Assembly (NCBI GenBank): GCA_043798355.1
Contig: JAZDOT010000047.1
Span: 1 to 64,000 of the forward strand
Direction: 5' to 3'
DNA length: 64,000 nt
DNA from: JAZDOT01 sp043798355
Lineage (GTDB): Bacteria > Patescibacteriota > Gracilibacteria > Peribacterales > Peribacteraceae
Positions 41,665-50,048 of the stretch are shown in pieces. Within the stretch, counting starts at the first letter, position 1. Every line of letters starts with the position of its first letter. The translations under genes and the position numbers were made by a program. The notes under the pieces were generated by a model. The model saw nothing but the letters and a program-made list of their open reading frames with translations. It had not been told where the DNA came from and did no database searches.

Positions 41665-43960
41665 GATCCAAATCATCCAACGATACCTTCCCAATGTACA
41701 ACCGACGCAGGTCGCCGCCGCCGGACACAAACTGCTCGATCATCTGCTGGCCCCGGAGATACACCAATCCCTTGGTGAATCCGCCCGGGAGGCTGGTATC
41801 GGATAACCCCCGCTTGATATCGATCGCTTTGGTGAGCGCCTTCTCTGGAGAGTACCGGAGAACCTCCTCGAGGTACGTACGCGTCTCGGCGAAGGAATGT
41901 GTGAGACCGAACGCGATGCCCACGACGCTCCTCGCCGGCCCGAAGCGCTTCTCGTGTCCCGGAAGGAGCACGCGGTTCTGGTTGTACACCGCCAGCCCTT
42001 CCTGTGTTTCAAGATATGCTGCACACCCCCGCTGGAGGAGGAGGAAAGGCTGGTGCCGACCATTCTCCACGGTGAGCACGTGTGTTTCGATCTCGTGGGC
42101 AATGAGTGCCTCCATGCGCGTGCGCGTAAAAGAAGCTCCTTCCCGCAGAAAGACGGTATTCTTCCCGGCTGCACAGTCGGACACCATCTTCGGCCGGACG
42201 ACGACCTCCCAATCGCGAAGAGAATAGCGATCCAGAGCGGCGCGCAGCAGAGTCACGGCATCCGCGAGTGCGATGGGTTTTTCCGTGTTGACCCCATCCG
42301 CTCTCATCCCGGCAAGTGCGGCTTCCGCCGTGCGGATGAGGGCGGAGGTCGGCGCCCCGAAGAGTTCCTCGGATGCACGGGTGAACCTCACCGCATCTCC
42401 CCGCGCACGCAGGAGGACGATGCGCCTCAGCAGTTCCAGACGCTTCTTCTCGAGGAGCACCCCCAGAGGAGAATGATCAGTCACCCTCAGAGAGAGGCGG
42501 GACTCTGCCTCTTCGAGCGGGGAATCAAATGGAGGGTAGAGGAAATGAGGATGGTAGGAACGGTCGCTTCGCAGATGTTCCAATTCCCCGAGGAGATTCT
42601 CCGGCTTGAGCCAGCGAAGGGAGGAGAGGTCATCGTCGATCCGCGCGAGCAGGCGATCCGCCGCCCGTCTGTCCATCCCGGAGCGTCTGCGTGGAAGAGG
42701 AGACGATGCCTGGCGTCCGGGGTCAAGGAGGAATCCAGTGAGATCGCGCTTGCCGATCAACAGACGACCGGGCGCAGTGACCTGCCCCTCTGCAATGAGA
42801 GTCTGCACCTTGCGCCCGCCCAGCGTGAATTTGATCCGGTACGCTCCGCTCTTCTCCGTTTCGGGCTCAACGGCTCCTTTCTCCAACAACTCCGAGAGAA
42901 GACTCTGTTCGCATGTCGTCCTCTCCTGCCGCGGATCGATCACGGCCGGAACAGCGAACTCGATGCCGGCTCCCGCAATGTGCACCGTTTCCATGAGCCC
43001 GAGCACGGGTCGCACGATTCCGGCCTTCTCCTGCAGTTTCTCGCCGAACAGATCCTGTCCGATCCGCACTCCTTTTTCCGGAAAGCGTACACGAATCCCC
43101 TTCACCCGTTCGAGACGCGACTGGAGGGGGGCGAGATTGGCGACCTGCACGCTGAGACCCGCCCGCGCATTGACCTCGAGGAGAGCGGGGCCCATTTCGC
43201 GCGTGATGGTGATGTCGCAGGCGAGGTAGCCGATGTTGGTCATGTACTGGATGCGCGAGCACAAGAGGAGAATGTCATCCCAGAAAGGGATAGTGATCCC
43301 GGCAGGATCCGTCCCGTGCGGAAGTCGATCGATGGTGTGGTGGTACTGCGCCGCATGCGTCGTCACGCCCTTGGCAAGATCGATGCCGATGCCGATCCCC
43401 CCGAGGTGCAGGTTCGCCTTTCCGGAGCTCACGGAGGTCGGAATCCGCAGCATCGCCATAATCGGGACGAGGTTGAAGACGATGACCCGGATGTCGGGGA
43501 GACCGTCCGGACGGAAGGGGGCGAAACAGGGGTGCGCTGTGAGCAGTTGCTCGAAGAACGCCGTATCGCGCCGCCCGCCGATGGAGTACCGCCCTTCGAA
43601 GATGTCTTCGATATGGCGCGTGAGATCGCGCTCCGTGAGGATGCCGCGCCCCTTCGAAGAGAACGACCCGTCGTTCCGATGGAGCAGGAGAATCCCCTCG
43701 CCACCGTAGCCGCTGTTCGGCTTCAGGACACAGTCGGAAGGCAACGAGGAAAAATCGAACTGGCGAAGCTGTCCGCGCGTAGCGATGCGCGCATAGATCT
43801 TCGCAGTCGGGATCCCGCGTGCGGCGAGGAACATCTTCGTCTGCAGCTTATCGTCGGCGAACGCAACCGCTTTCCGTGGATTGAACGGGCGGATGTAGAG
43901 GAGATTGCGGGCATTGATGCCCAGCAGTCCGTTGCCGAGGATGCGTAGAAGATTGATCAT
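41582..43960 (-). CDS. Fusion: alpha-L-glutamate ligase-like ATP-grasp / RimB-like retropepsin domain / QEGLA (DUF1704) metallopeptidase
   Basis: 792 residues in three parts. (1) About 1-300: ATP-grasp of the alpha-L-glutamate ligase-like family, with LKPNSGYGGEGILLL (Lys80) and the metal-binding LEVNARAGLSVQVANL. (2) About 325-418: a domain like the RimK-associated 'ATP-dependent zinc protease' (retropepsin fold) in EFAVPAVIDPRQERTT and LLIGKRDLTGFLLDPGR; the usual D-T-G is D-P-R here, so catalysis is doubtful. (3) About 425-790: DUF1704/QEGLA peptidase with zinc motif HEIETH (622-627) and QEGLA (653-657). In Proteobacteria these are separate genes next to a 7TM protein. Its start overlaps the stop of the 7TM gene (43957-43960). 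Confidence 0.85.
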   Translation of the reverse strand: MINLLRILGNGLLGINARNLLYIRPFNPRKAVAFADDKLQTKMFLAARGIPTAKIYARIATRGQLRQFDFSSLPSDCVLKPNSGYGGEGILLLHRNDGSFSSKGRGILTERDLTRHIEDIFEGRYSIGGRRDTAFFEQLLTAHPCFAPFRPDGLPDIRVIVFNLVPIMAMLRIPTSVSSGKANLHLGGIGIGIDLAKGVTTHAAQYHHTIDRLPHGTDPAGITIPFWDDILLLCSRIQYMTNIGYLACDITITREMGPALLEVNARAGLSVQVANLAPLQSRLERVKGIRVRFPEKGVRIGQDLFGEKLQEKAGIVRPVLGLMETVHIAGAGIEFAVPAVIDPRQERTTCEQSLLSELLEKGAVEPETEKSGAYRIKFTLGGRKVQTLIAEGQVTAPGRLLIGKRDLTGFLLDPGRQASSPLPRRRSGMDRRAADRLLARIDDDLSSLRWLKPENLLGELEHLRSDRSYHPHFLYPPFDSPLEEAESRLSLRVTDHSPLGVLLEKKRLELLRRIVLLRARGDAVRFTRASEELFGAPTSALIRTAEAALAGMRADGVNTEKPIALADAVTLLRAALDRYSLRDWEVVVRPKMVSDCAAGKNTVFLREGASFTRTRMEALIAHEIETHVLTVENGRHQPFLLLQRGCAAYLETQEGLAVYNQNRVLLPGHEKRFGPARSVVGIAFGLTHSFAETRTYLEEVLRYSPEKALTKAIDIKRGLSDTSLPGGFTKGLVYLRGQQMIEQFVSGGGDLRRLYIGKVSLDDLDLIEQIPGLLPPLLLPAYLQEKSRKGGE

Positions 43961-45471
43961 TCCTCCTGGAGATGTCCGAGGACTTCGCGGAAGCGGAAGT
44001 ACTCGACGAGTCGGAGTCCCGACCAGCGTCCCAGCGCGATGTTCACGAAGATCGTTGCGAGGATGAGCTCAGGGTACGCGAGGATGAAGGACTGGAGGAG
44101 CGGCCACTGGACGACGGCGACGCAGAGGAGCGAAGCGAGGATGGTCTGGGCCGTCCCGGCGACGGCGCTGCGCCAGCCTTCCTCGGCCTTGAGACTGAGG
44201 AAGCTCTCCGTGAGCGTCGACATGATGAGGAGAATGAAGATGGTATCCCGCTCGTACGTAACGCCGAACGCTGCGGAAGCAGAGAGGAGGAGGAGCAGGG
44301 TGATACTGACCGCGCAGATGACGATCGCCATGCGCGGCACGTGGAGGAGCCGGAAGTGCGCAACGAGCGCGCGCGTCGTGTAGCCGGCGAAGAGGATGAT
44401 CAGAAGGAACATGACGCCCACCTGCCATCCCAGCGCGAGGAAGCTCAGGGTCACGATGGACGGGGTGAAGAGGCCGAACGTCGTCAATCCGATCACCTGC
44501 CGGAGGAATGCGAGGATCGTCGCGATGATGGGAAGGATCAGGAGCAAAATGACGGTCTGGCTGGAAACGCCGTGCGTCAGCATGTAGTTCACGAGCGAGG
44601 ACAACACGTTCCATGGACGGATGGCGACGGCGGACGCGTCGATCACACGAACATCGATGTCGCGCTTCGAAAGTTCCTCCAGGAATGCGGGGATGTCCTT
44701 CTCTGTTAAGAGCGGATTGATGGACTCTTTGCGCGTCAGCACGATGCTGTCCGGCTTGAGCACCGCGAAGGGGCCGCCCGCCGTCCGCGCGAGGACGGCG
44801 AGACTGCGGCTGGTGATCACGATGATGTACTGTTTCTCGAGAAAGGGTATGCCGCTCGTGTCGGCCGCGTTCATGAGCGCCTGGAGACCGGATGCGGGAT
44901 CGTCTGTCCAGAGCACAACCGCTTGCGCTCCGGCGACGGCATCAATATTTGCGCCGATAACGGTGGCGAGCGGTTCAGAGGCGGATCCGTCTTTCTCGGC
45001 GGGACGCAGCACGAGAAGGTAGACGCCCGCCTCCTTCGCCTGTTCCTGATGGAGAGCAATCTTCTCCTCCGTCACATCGGACGTATCGGCAATCAGGACA
45101 ATCTTCCGCTCGAACACCACAACTGTATGCTGCTTCTCCACCTCGTACTCCTGACCAGAGATGGTGGTGCGGATGACGAGTCGGAAGACGATGGTGCCCG
45201 GCTTCTCGGGCGTGTAGACCGCCTCCACCGTATCGCTCGCGCGCGCGGAGCGGTCACGATACCACCGGTACGTCGTGTTCTCGCCCAGCCCCTGCGTCTG
45301 TGATGCATCCAGAACGATCGTCCGTCCGACGACGATGTTGTCGGGACCCGTGATGACCGCAGTGACGGGGCCGGATGTTCCGGAGGGTTCCTGAGGTTCG
45401 CTGGACTGTGCGAATACGGGAGAGAAACCGATGCAGACCAGCAAAGAGAGGACGAGGAAGGCGTTCTTCAT
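43957..45471 (-). CDS. 7TM protein of the inactive-transglutaminase cluster, with PKD-like exterior domain
   Basis: 504 residues. Signal peptide MKNAFLVLSLLVCIGFSPVF. A PKD/Ig-like domain spans about 35-120 (AVITGPDNIVVGRTIVLDAS), and an alpha/beta segment about 120-290 (KIVLIADTSDVTEE...) stands where homologs carry an inactive transglutaminase. Seven to eight helices follow, with VIGLTTFGLFTPSIVTLSFL (in parts), the hallmark of the 7TM_transglut family, and LTESFLSLKAEEGWR. It probably anchors or guides the ligase/peptidase fusion encoded next. TATACT lies 8 bases before this ATG, supporting MKN over the MPM start 6 bases upstream. Confidence 0.85.
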   Translation of the reverse strand: MKNAFLVLSLLVCIGFSPVFAQSSEPQEPSGTSGPVTAVITGPDNIVVGRTIVLDASQTQGLGENTTYRWYRDRSARASDTVEAVYTPEKPGTIVFRLVIRTTISGQEYEVEKQHTVVVFERKIVLIADTSDVTEEKIALHQEQAKEAGVYLLVLRPAEKDGSASEPLATVIGANIDAVAGAQAVVLWTDDPASGLQALMNAADTSGIPFLEKQYIIVITSRSLAVLARTAGGPFAVLKPDSIVLTRKESINPLLTEKDIPAFLEELSKRDIDVRVIDASAVAIRPWNVLSSLVNYMLTHGVSSQTVILLLILPIIATILAFLRQVIGLTTFGLFTPSIVTLSFLALGWQVGVMFLLIILFAGYTTRALVAHFRLLHVPRMAIVICAVSITLLLLLSASAAFGVTYERDTIFILLIMSTLTESFLSLKAEEGWRSAVAGTAQTILASLLCVAVVQWPLLQSFILAYPELILATIFVNIALGRWSGLRLVEYFRFREVLGHLQEE

Positions 45472-45479
45472 AGGCATGC

Positions 45480-45485
45480 AGTATA
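45480..45485 (-). promoter_or_regulatory. -10 box of the 7TM gene
   Basis: TATACT on the minus strand, 8 bases before the ATG at 45471; no clear -35. Confidence 0.45.
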
Positions 45486-45570
45486 GCGCCCCGTGCGCGT
45501 CACGCACGTACGTCGGAGATCTTTGTGGAATGAAAACGTTGGCTCAGAAAAGGCAATCTGACTGAAACGC

Positions 45571-45599
45571 TTGTCTCCCTTATGGAAAGTAATTAGGCT
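45571..45599 (+). promoter_or_regulatory. Promoter of the divergent ATP-grasp gene
   Basis: TTGTCT (45571-45576), 17 bases, TAGGCT (45594-45599), 9 bases to the ATG; no Shine-Dalgarno sequence. Confidence 0.5.
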
Positions 45600-45608
45600 T
45601 CCTCTACG

Positions 45609-46574
45609 ATGAAATTAATCGCTGTGTTCTTCAATGAGCCAAACTTCCTCGATGATCCTTTCGACGAGGAAGAGTACCGGATCGCCTACCGGCAGATTGG
45701 GGAGCTCTTCGAAACGCGGGGCGGACGTTTCGCCATCGTCCGAAGTCCCGAGTCCTACCGCGGCGGGAATACGTTCAAGGGGGGGTGGATCTTCCGGGAT
45801 GGCGAATTCCAGAGGACTGAGGACATCCTCACGCCCGCCGTCATCTTCAACCGCGGATCGTTCCTCGGCGATGGCAAGGCCGTCGTAGTCAATGACCCGG
45901 AACTGGAAACGCTTTGCACTGACAAAGCACAAACGTACGCACTCTTCCCCCACCTGTTCCCTCTCACGAAAACAGTCCACACCAAAGAGGAAGCAACGGC
46001 CTTTCTCCGCTTGATCCCGACCGCGATGGCTGTTGCCAAACCCATCGACGAAGAGGCGGGGCGGGGCGTGTTCATCCTCCCCAAGAAACAAATCCTGAAA
46101 GCGATTCCATCGTACCCATACCTGCTGCAGGAATTCATCGACACGTCCGCGGGCATCCCCGGCATCACGGAGGCGATCCACGACTTCCGCATCATCGGTA
46201 TACGCGGCAAGCCTGTTGTCGCATACGTCCGCATGGCGAAACCCGGAAGTTACCTCGCGAACGTCGCCCGGGGGGCGACGATGCGGGAGGTGCCGCTCCC
46301 AACTGTCCCGCCCGAACCCATGCGCATCTTCGAGGAAGTGGATGCCGCTCTTCAGCGCTTTCCCGACCGCCTGTACTCCGTGGATACCGGCCGGGACAGA
46401 AGCGGCGTCTGGAAAATCATCGAGCTCAATACCAAACCGGGGACGTCCGTCATGGAGCAGGACCCCGGCACCCGCCGCTACCTCACGGGCATCGTCGAAC
46501 TGCTCCTGTCGGTTGCGGAGAAATCGCCGTACAGCCATGAGCCCTTAGCTATCAGCCATCAGTCTTCATCATAA
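45609..46574 (+). CDS. ATP-grasp ligase, glutathione synthetase/RimK-like
   Basis: 321 residues. N-terminal alpha/beta domain (MKLIAVFFNEPNFLDDPFDE). ATP-grasp features: AVAKPIDEEAGRGVFILP (lysine and Gly-rich loop), YLLQEFIDTSAGIPGI, HDFRIIGIRGKPVVAYVRMA and the metal-binding ELNTKPGTSV. It likely forms a peptide or amide bond between an acyl-phosphate and an amino acid; the substrate is unknown. Divergent from the 7TM/fusion pair, it may act with it. The last residues (about HEPLAISHQSSS) come from a heptamer array (46533-46567). Confidence 0.85.
   Translation: MKLIAVFFNEPNFLDDPFDEEEYRIAYRQIGELFETRGGRFAIVRSPESYRGGNTFKGGWIFRDGEFQRTEDILTPAVIFNRGSFLGDGKAVVVNDPELETLCTDKAQTYALFPHLFPLTKTVHTKEEATAFLRLIPTAMAVAKPIDEEAGRGVFILPKKQILKAIPSYPYLLQEFIDTSAGIPGITEAIHDFRIIGIRGKPVVAYVRMAKPGSYLANVARGATMREVPLPTVPPEPMRIFEEVDAALQRFPDRLYSVDTGRDRSGVWKIIELNTKPGTSVMEQDPGTRRYLTGIVELLLSVAEKSPYSHEPLAISHQSSS
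46533..46567. repeat. Heptanucleotide array at the end of the ATP-grasp gene
   Basis: Units AGCCATG, AGCCCTT, AGCTATC, AGCCATC, AGTCTTC, read in frame. A complementary array follows at 46594. Confidence 0.8.
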
Positions 46575-46593
46575 GACGACCACCGCAAATGAT

Positions 46594-46621
46594 TGCTAAA
46601 GGCTCATGGCTCATGGCTAAC
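46594..46621. repeat. Heptanucleotide array (GGCTCAT)n
   Basis: Units TGCTAAA, GGCTCAT, GGCTCAT, GGCTAAC, two bases before the rel stop codon. Complementary in type to 46533-46567. Confidence 0.85.
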
Positions 46622-46623
46622 AA

Positions 46624-48531
46624 TTACACTTTCACTCCTGTCAGCCATCGCGCCTTCACTCTCCGTTCGGGGTTCGCGAGCGAGAGCAGCTTACACTTTT
46701 CGCGGTGGAGAATCACTTCCCCGGAGCGGCTGACGACGCCGATGATCTTCTCCCGCTTGCCCTCGGAGGGCTTGCAGCACTTCGCGTAGCGGATGGGCAT
46801 CGGGAGCCCGCTCTCGATCTCCACGAGCGCATCTTTCCGCTGTCTGCGGTGCAGAGGGGAGGACGAGGCGGCATCGGAAAAATCCACCTTCTTGAGCGCT
46901 CTGAGATGGGACAGAACCACCGTGACTTTCTCCGCCTCCTGCCCGATCTTCATGAGGAGATCTTCCCGCTTCACGAGAGGCAGCACCGTCTGATCAAAGA
47001 ACCGGAAAACGGAGAGATCCGTATCGAGGGGCGGAAGGTGATGCTTCGCGAGTTCCGCATTCGTAATTTCCTTGCCGCGTACGATGAATTCATCCCGGCG
47101 CTCGGCATAGAGGTGCCGCTTCAGCTTGGAACGGGAAGACGCCATGTGGAGGAGCTGCATCCACTGCGGGGAGGGACGGGGCGAGCTGAACTTCTGCACC
47201 TCGACGACATCGCCGTTCTCGAGCGTGTGATCGAGGGGAACGATAGAGCCATTCACTTTGGCGGACTTGAACGCGAGTCCGAGATCGGTATGGACCTGGA
47301 ACGCGAAATCGAGCGGCGTGGCTCCTTCGGGCAGTTCGATGATTTCCCCCTTCGGCGTGAGGACGAAGATGTGATCCGCGAAAACCGGCTGACCTGAACC
47401 GGCGGCAACCTCCTCCTGCGAAGAGAGCATGGCATGGAGCTGCGCGTGCTCCATGGCTGCGCGCGTCGCACCGTGCTCCTTGTAGCTCCAGTGCGCGGCG
47501 ATACCGTACTTGGCTTCGCGGTGCATCGTCTCAGAACGGATCTGCACCTCAATGAACGTGTCCTGAGGTGCTGCGGGGAGCTGCGCGAGCGTGGTATGGA
47601 GACTCTGGTAGCCGTTCGGCTTCGGGAAGGCGATGTAGTCCTTGAAGCGGTTCGCGACGGGGCGGCCGACCTGGTGCAGAACACCCAGCACCCGGTAGCA
47701 CTCCTCGGCCGTCGGAACGATGAGGCGGATAGCGAAGAGATCCCTGACATCTTCCACGTGCGTGATGCTCTTCGCGCACATCTTCCGGAAGATGCTGTAG
47801 GTCTCCTTCTCGCGGTACTCCATGGAAGCTTGCATCCCCTGCTCGCCGATCGTGCGCACCAGTTCCCGCGCCGTCCGTTCGAGGAACCCTCCTTTTTTCT
47901 CCCGCACCTGTGCGAGTTGTTCCTGGATGCGCTCCGCATCGGAAGGGTAGCAGATGGGGAATGCCTTACGTTCGAGACAGTGCTTGAGCGCGTAGATACC
48001 GAGGCGCGCCGCCACGGGGGCAAAGAGGTTGAGGACGTCACTGGCGACCCTCCTCGCCTCCTCACCGGTCTTCTCTGAGAACTGATCCAGGAGCCGACAG
48101 CGGTCGCAGAGCGTGATGAGGATGACATGCAGATCGTCGGAGACGCTGAGAAGCATCAGACGCAGATCTTCGATGGAGTTCCGGCGGCTCTTCAGCGTCA
48201 CATTGGAAAGGAGGTGGACCTCGCCCACGATGGAACGCACCTTCGGCCCGAACTGCTCCGCGATGTCGACGAGGGTCATCCCGTTTTTCGTGCGGAGCGC
48301 GTGGTGCAACAGAGCCGCGATGATGGCGTCTTCGTCCGGCTGGAACGGGAGAAGGATCTCAAAAACCCCCAGCACATGTTCGAGGATGGATCCTCCGGCC
48401 CAGTGTTCCCCCTTGCCGACAAGCTCCTGCGCAATGCTGAATGCACGCATAACGCGGTCCGAATCGAAACCTTTCTTTTCAGCTTCGATGCGCTTGATGG
48501 CAGCCGTGAATTCGGCAGTAGTCATAGACAT
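46624..48531 (-). CDS. rel: RelA/SpoT-family (p)ppGpp synthetase, hydrolase site degenerate
   Basis: Makes the alarmone (p)ppGpp. 635 residues from MSMTTAEF (ATG 48525 is also possible). The HD domain keeps His52 and His76, but the HD-x-x-ED motif reads HHALRTK, and LADRLHN reads LCDRCRL, so the hydrolase residues are mostly lost. The synthetase domain is intact: VRDLFAIRLIVPTAEECY, RFKDYIAFPKPNGYQSLHTT and VQIRSETMHREAKYGIAAHW. TGS domain: HIFVLTPKGEIIELPEGATP. The Zn-finger-like CC motif (RYAKCCKPSEG) is present, but the C-terminal ACT domain is absent. dtd is next upstream on the same strand. Confidence 0.92.
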   Translation of the reverse strand: MSMTTAEFTAAIKRIEAEKKGFDSDRVMRAFSIAQELVGKGEHWAGGSILEHVLGVFEILLPFQPDEDAIIAALLHHALRTKNGMTLVDIAEQFGPKVRSIVGEVHLLSNVTLKSRRNSIEDLRLMLLSVSDDLHVILITLCDRCRLLDQFSEKTGEEARRVASDVLNLFAPVAARLGIYALKHCLERKAFPICYPSDAERIQEQLAQVREKKGGFLERTARELVRTIGEQGMQASMEYREKETYSIFRKMCAKSITHVEDVRDLFAIRLIVPTAEECYRVLGVLHQVGRPVANRFKDYIAFPKPNGYQSLHTTLAQLPAAPQDTFIEVQIRSETMHREAKYGIAAHWSYKEHGATRAAMEHAQLHAMLSSQEEVAAGSGQPVFADHIFVLTPKGEIIELPEGATPLDFAFQVHTDLGLAFKSAKVNGSIVPLDHTLENGDVVEVQKFSSPRPSPQWMQLLHMASSRSKLKRHLYAERRDEFIVRGKEITNAELAKHHLPPLDTDLSVFRFFDQTVLPLVKREDLLMKIGQEAEKVTVVLSHLRALKKVDFSDAASSSPLHRRQRKDALVEIESGLPMPIRYAKCCKPSEGKREKIIGVVSRSGEVILHREKCKLLSLANPERRVKARWLTGVKV

Positions 48532-48558
48532 GGACACCCGAGGGAAGGAACTGGAATG

Positions 48559-49011
48559 CTACTCCGCTTTCCTCTCCAATTCCAGTGTCACCGGCCCATC
48601 GTTGATCAAGGAAACCTCCATCTCTGCGCCAAAAACCCCCGCTTCCACTTTTTTGATCCCGCTCGACTTCAAGAGAGAAATGAATGTCTCATAGAGCTTC
48701 TCGGCATCCACCGGAGGAGCAGCCAGCGTGTAGTCCGGCCGGTTGCCGTTTGCAATGTCCGCTGCGAGCGTGAATTGGGAAATAACCAGGACCTCGCCGC
48801 CGATATCGAGAATGCTCCAATCGTTGACCTTGCCGCTGTCACTATCGAATAATCTGAGTTTCGATACTTTCTCCGCTAACCATTTCGCTTCAATTTCGGA
48901 ATCCCCTTTCATGACTCCGAGAAAGAGAAGATACCCTTGAGCGATTGCCCCGACGGTTTTTCCGTCGACGTTCACCTGAGCCTGAAGAACACGCTGGAGG
49001 AGGAGACGCAT
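48559..49011 (-). CDS. dtd: D-aminoacyl-tRNA deacylase
   Basis: Removes D-amino acids (and Gly mischarged on tRNA-Ala) from tRNA. 150 residues, full length. The two signatures are SQFTLAAD and NDGPVTLELE (the Gly-cisPro-type GP motif). The start MRLLLQRVLQAQVNVDGKTV is typical. TACAAT lies 9 bases before the ATG. It is followed by rel after 27 bases; dtd next to rel is a common bacterial pairing. Confidence 0.96.
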   Translation of the reverse strand: MRLLLQRVLQAQVNVDGKTVGAIAQGYLLFLGVMKGDSEIEAKWLAEKVSKLRLFDSDSGKVNDWSILDIGGEVLVISQFTLAADIANGNRPDYTLAAPPVDAEKLYETFISLLKSSGIKKVEAGVFGAEMEVSLINDGPVTLELERKAE

Positions 49012-49020
49012 TTGGAAACT

Positions 49021-49026
49021 ATTGTA
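49021..49026 (-). promoter_or_regulatory. -10 box of dtd-rel
   Basis: TACAAT on the minus strand, 9 bases before the dtd ATG. Confidence 0.45.
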
Positions 49027-49107
49027 ACGGAAACGACCGTCACGATCCCAAGAATGGAAAAAGATATTGACCTCTATCTTTATAATAAATGCTAAGATAT
49101 GTTCAAT

Positions 49108-49686
49108 ATGAGATTTGTCTTGGCTCTGATAGCAGTCCTATTAATCGGGATAGATGCAATAGTGGTGATAAAATTAATTGAGTCGCACATTAAGAAATCC
49201 GATAATGTTCATGTTTGGTTTCAAATGTTCTCAATGCTAATCGCAGTATCGGCAATATTTTTCCCAATGTACCAAAACCACAAACAGGACATGTGCAAGT
49301 ATAGAACCGAACTAACAACAAAAATTGTTGAACTTACAACGGAACTATCCTATGCAATTCGTATTGATATGGGGATTCCATATATTTGCTACATTCCTGA
49401 TGACAGGGGAGATCTAAAAAACGTCCCCGAAAGGGAATATCAGATATATACAAAATTTCGCTTGAACGCCCAACTCGTTAAGCACTATATGAATTCAATG
49501 AATCATTCGAAAGAGACAGCAGATGCATTCAATTCTTTCATAAATAATATCAAGAAGCTTGAGAGTAAATGTGGAAAAAAAGATGCTAACTTCCACGAGA
49601 CTTGGCGTGACGTCGATGAATCCGGAGATGCTTTTCTTACCAGAATTTCTAGATATTCTAGTGAATGCTTCGAGTCGTTTTTTTAA
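49108..49686 (+). CDS. AT-rich orphan membrane protein
   Basis: 192 residues (ATG 49108; an in-frame ATG at 49099 exists, but TAAGAT sits 9 bases before 49108). TM helices at about 2-22 (FVLALIAVLLIGIDAIVVI) and 40-60 (FQMFSMLIAVSAIFF), then a soluble helical part of about 130 residues rich in Asn, Lys and Ile with four cysteines. Its base composition is far more AT-rich than neighbouring genes, suggesting recent acquisition. No family was recognised. Confidence 0.7.
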   Translation: MRFVLALIAVLLIGIDAIVVIKLIESHIKKSDNVHVWFQMFSMLIAVSAIFFPMYQNHKQDMCKYRTELTTKIVELTTELSYAIRIDMGIPYICYIPDDRGDLKNVPEREYQIYTKFRLNAQLVKHYMNSMNHSKETADAFNSFINNIKKLESKCGKKDANFHETWRDVDESGDAFLTRISRYSSECFESFF

Positions 49687-49793
49687 AAAAATCAGGAAGC
49701 AATATCTGTTGCTTTGTGAAATGAAACACCTACAATTTGACATTCACCTCTCTTATTTTCTTATCTCTCACACAAAAGAAGTGTTCAGAATTG

Positions 49794-49821
49794 TTGACGC
49801 AGCCGCTCTTGTCAGTAGAAT
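49794..49821 (+). promoter_or_regulatory. Promoter of the rplJ-rplL operon
   Basis: TTGACG (49794-49799), 16 bases, TAGAAT (49816-49821). It opens a leader of about 220 bases, in contrast to the leaderless pattern elsewhere. Confidence 0.6.
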
Positions 49822-49828
49822 AGCCACT

Positions 49829-49969
49829 GTCCGAAGACCGAGGGCATTAGGCTGATGGCCGAAGGTAAGTCCCTCCGAGGCATACAGCAGCGGTTACATG
49901 GCTCCGGCTAAGTGATTCGTGCCGTGTGCCTCGCTGGTCTCCCGGACAAACTGAAGGGAGACCTTTTTT
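49829..49969 (+). promoter_or_regulatory. Ribosomal protein L10 leader with attenuator
   Basis: Leader between the promoter and rplJ. A long-range stem pairs CGAGGCA (49876-49882) with TGCCTCG (49927-49933), enclosing smaller helices, and is followed directly by an intrinsic terminator. Position and layout match L10(L12)4-binding leaders, which repress rplJL when L10 is in excess; I did not verify the protein-binding kink-turn. Confidence 0.65.
49936..49969 (+). terminator. Intrinsic terminator in the rplJ leader
   Basis: Perfect 8-bp stem GGTCTCCC/GGGAGACC with a 12-base loop and six Ts, 80 bases before the rplJ start. Probably a regulated attenuator. Confidence 0.9.
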
Positions 49970-49988
49970 ATACCATATGTCCCCCTAA

Positions 49989-50020
49989 CCCTTCGGCGCT
50001 TAGCGCCTCAGGGCAAGCCC
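49989..50020. repeat. Dispersed CCCTTCG-N-CTCAGGG repeat
   Basis: CCCTTCGGCGC...GCGCCTCAGGGCAAG with an inner GCGCT/AGCGC palindrome. Related to the copy in pnp at 61065-61092. Confidence 0.65.
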
Positions 50021-50047
50021 TAATCCTAACCCTATCCCTAACCCTAC
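50018..50047. repeat. Hexanucleotide array (CCCTAA)n abutting rplJ
   Basis: Units CCCTAA, TCCTAA, CCCTAT, CCCTAA, CCCTAC, one base before the rplJ ATG, replacing a Shine-Dalgarno site. Confidence 0.88.
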
Positions 50048-50048
50048 C

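Noticed and set aside
41897..43948. Long plus-strand frame opposite the ATP-grasp/QEGLA fusion
   Set aside because: Antisense shadow; composition is typical of reversed GC-rich code and no domain is recognisable.
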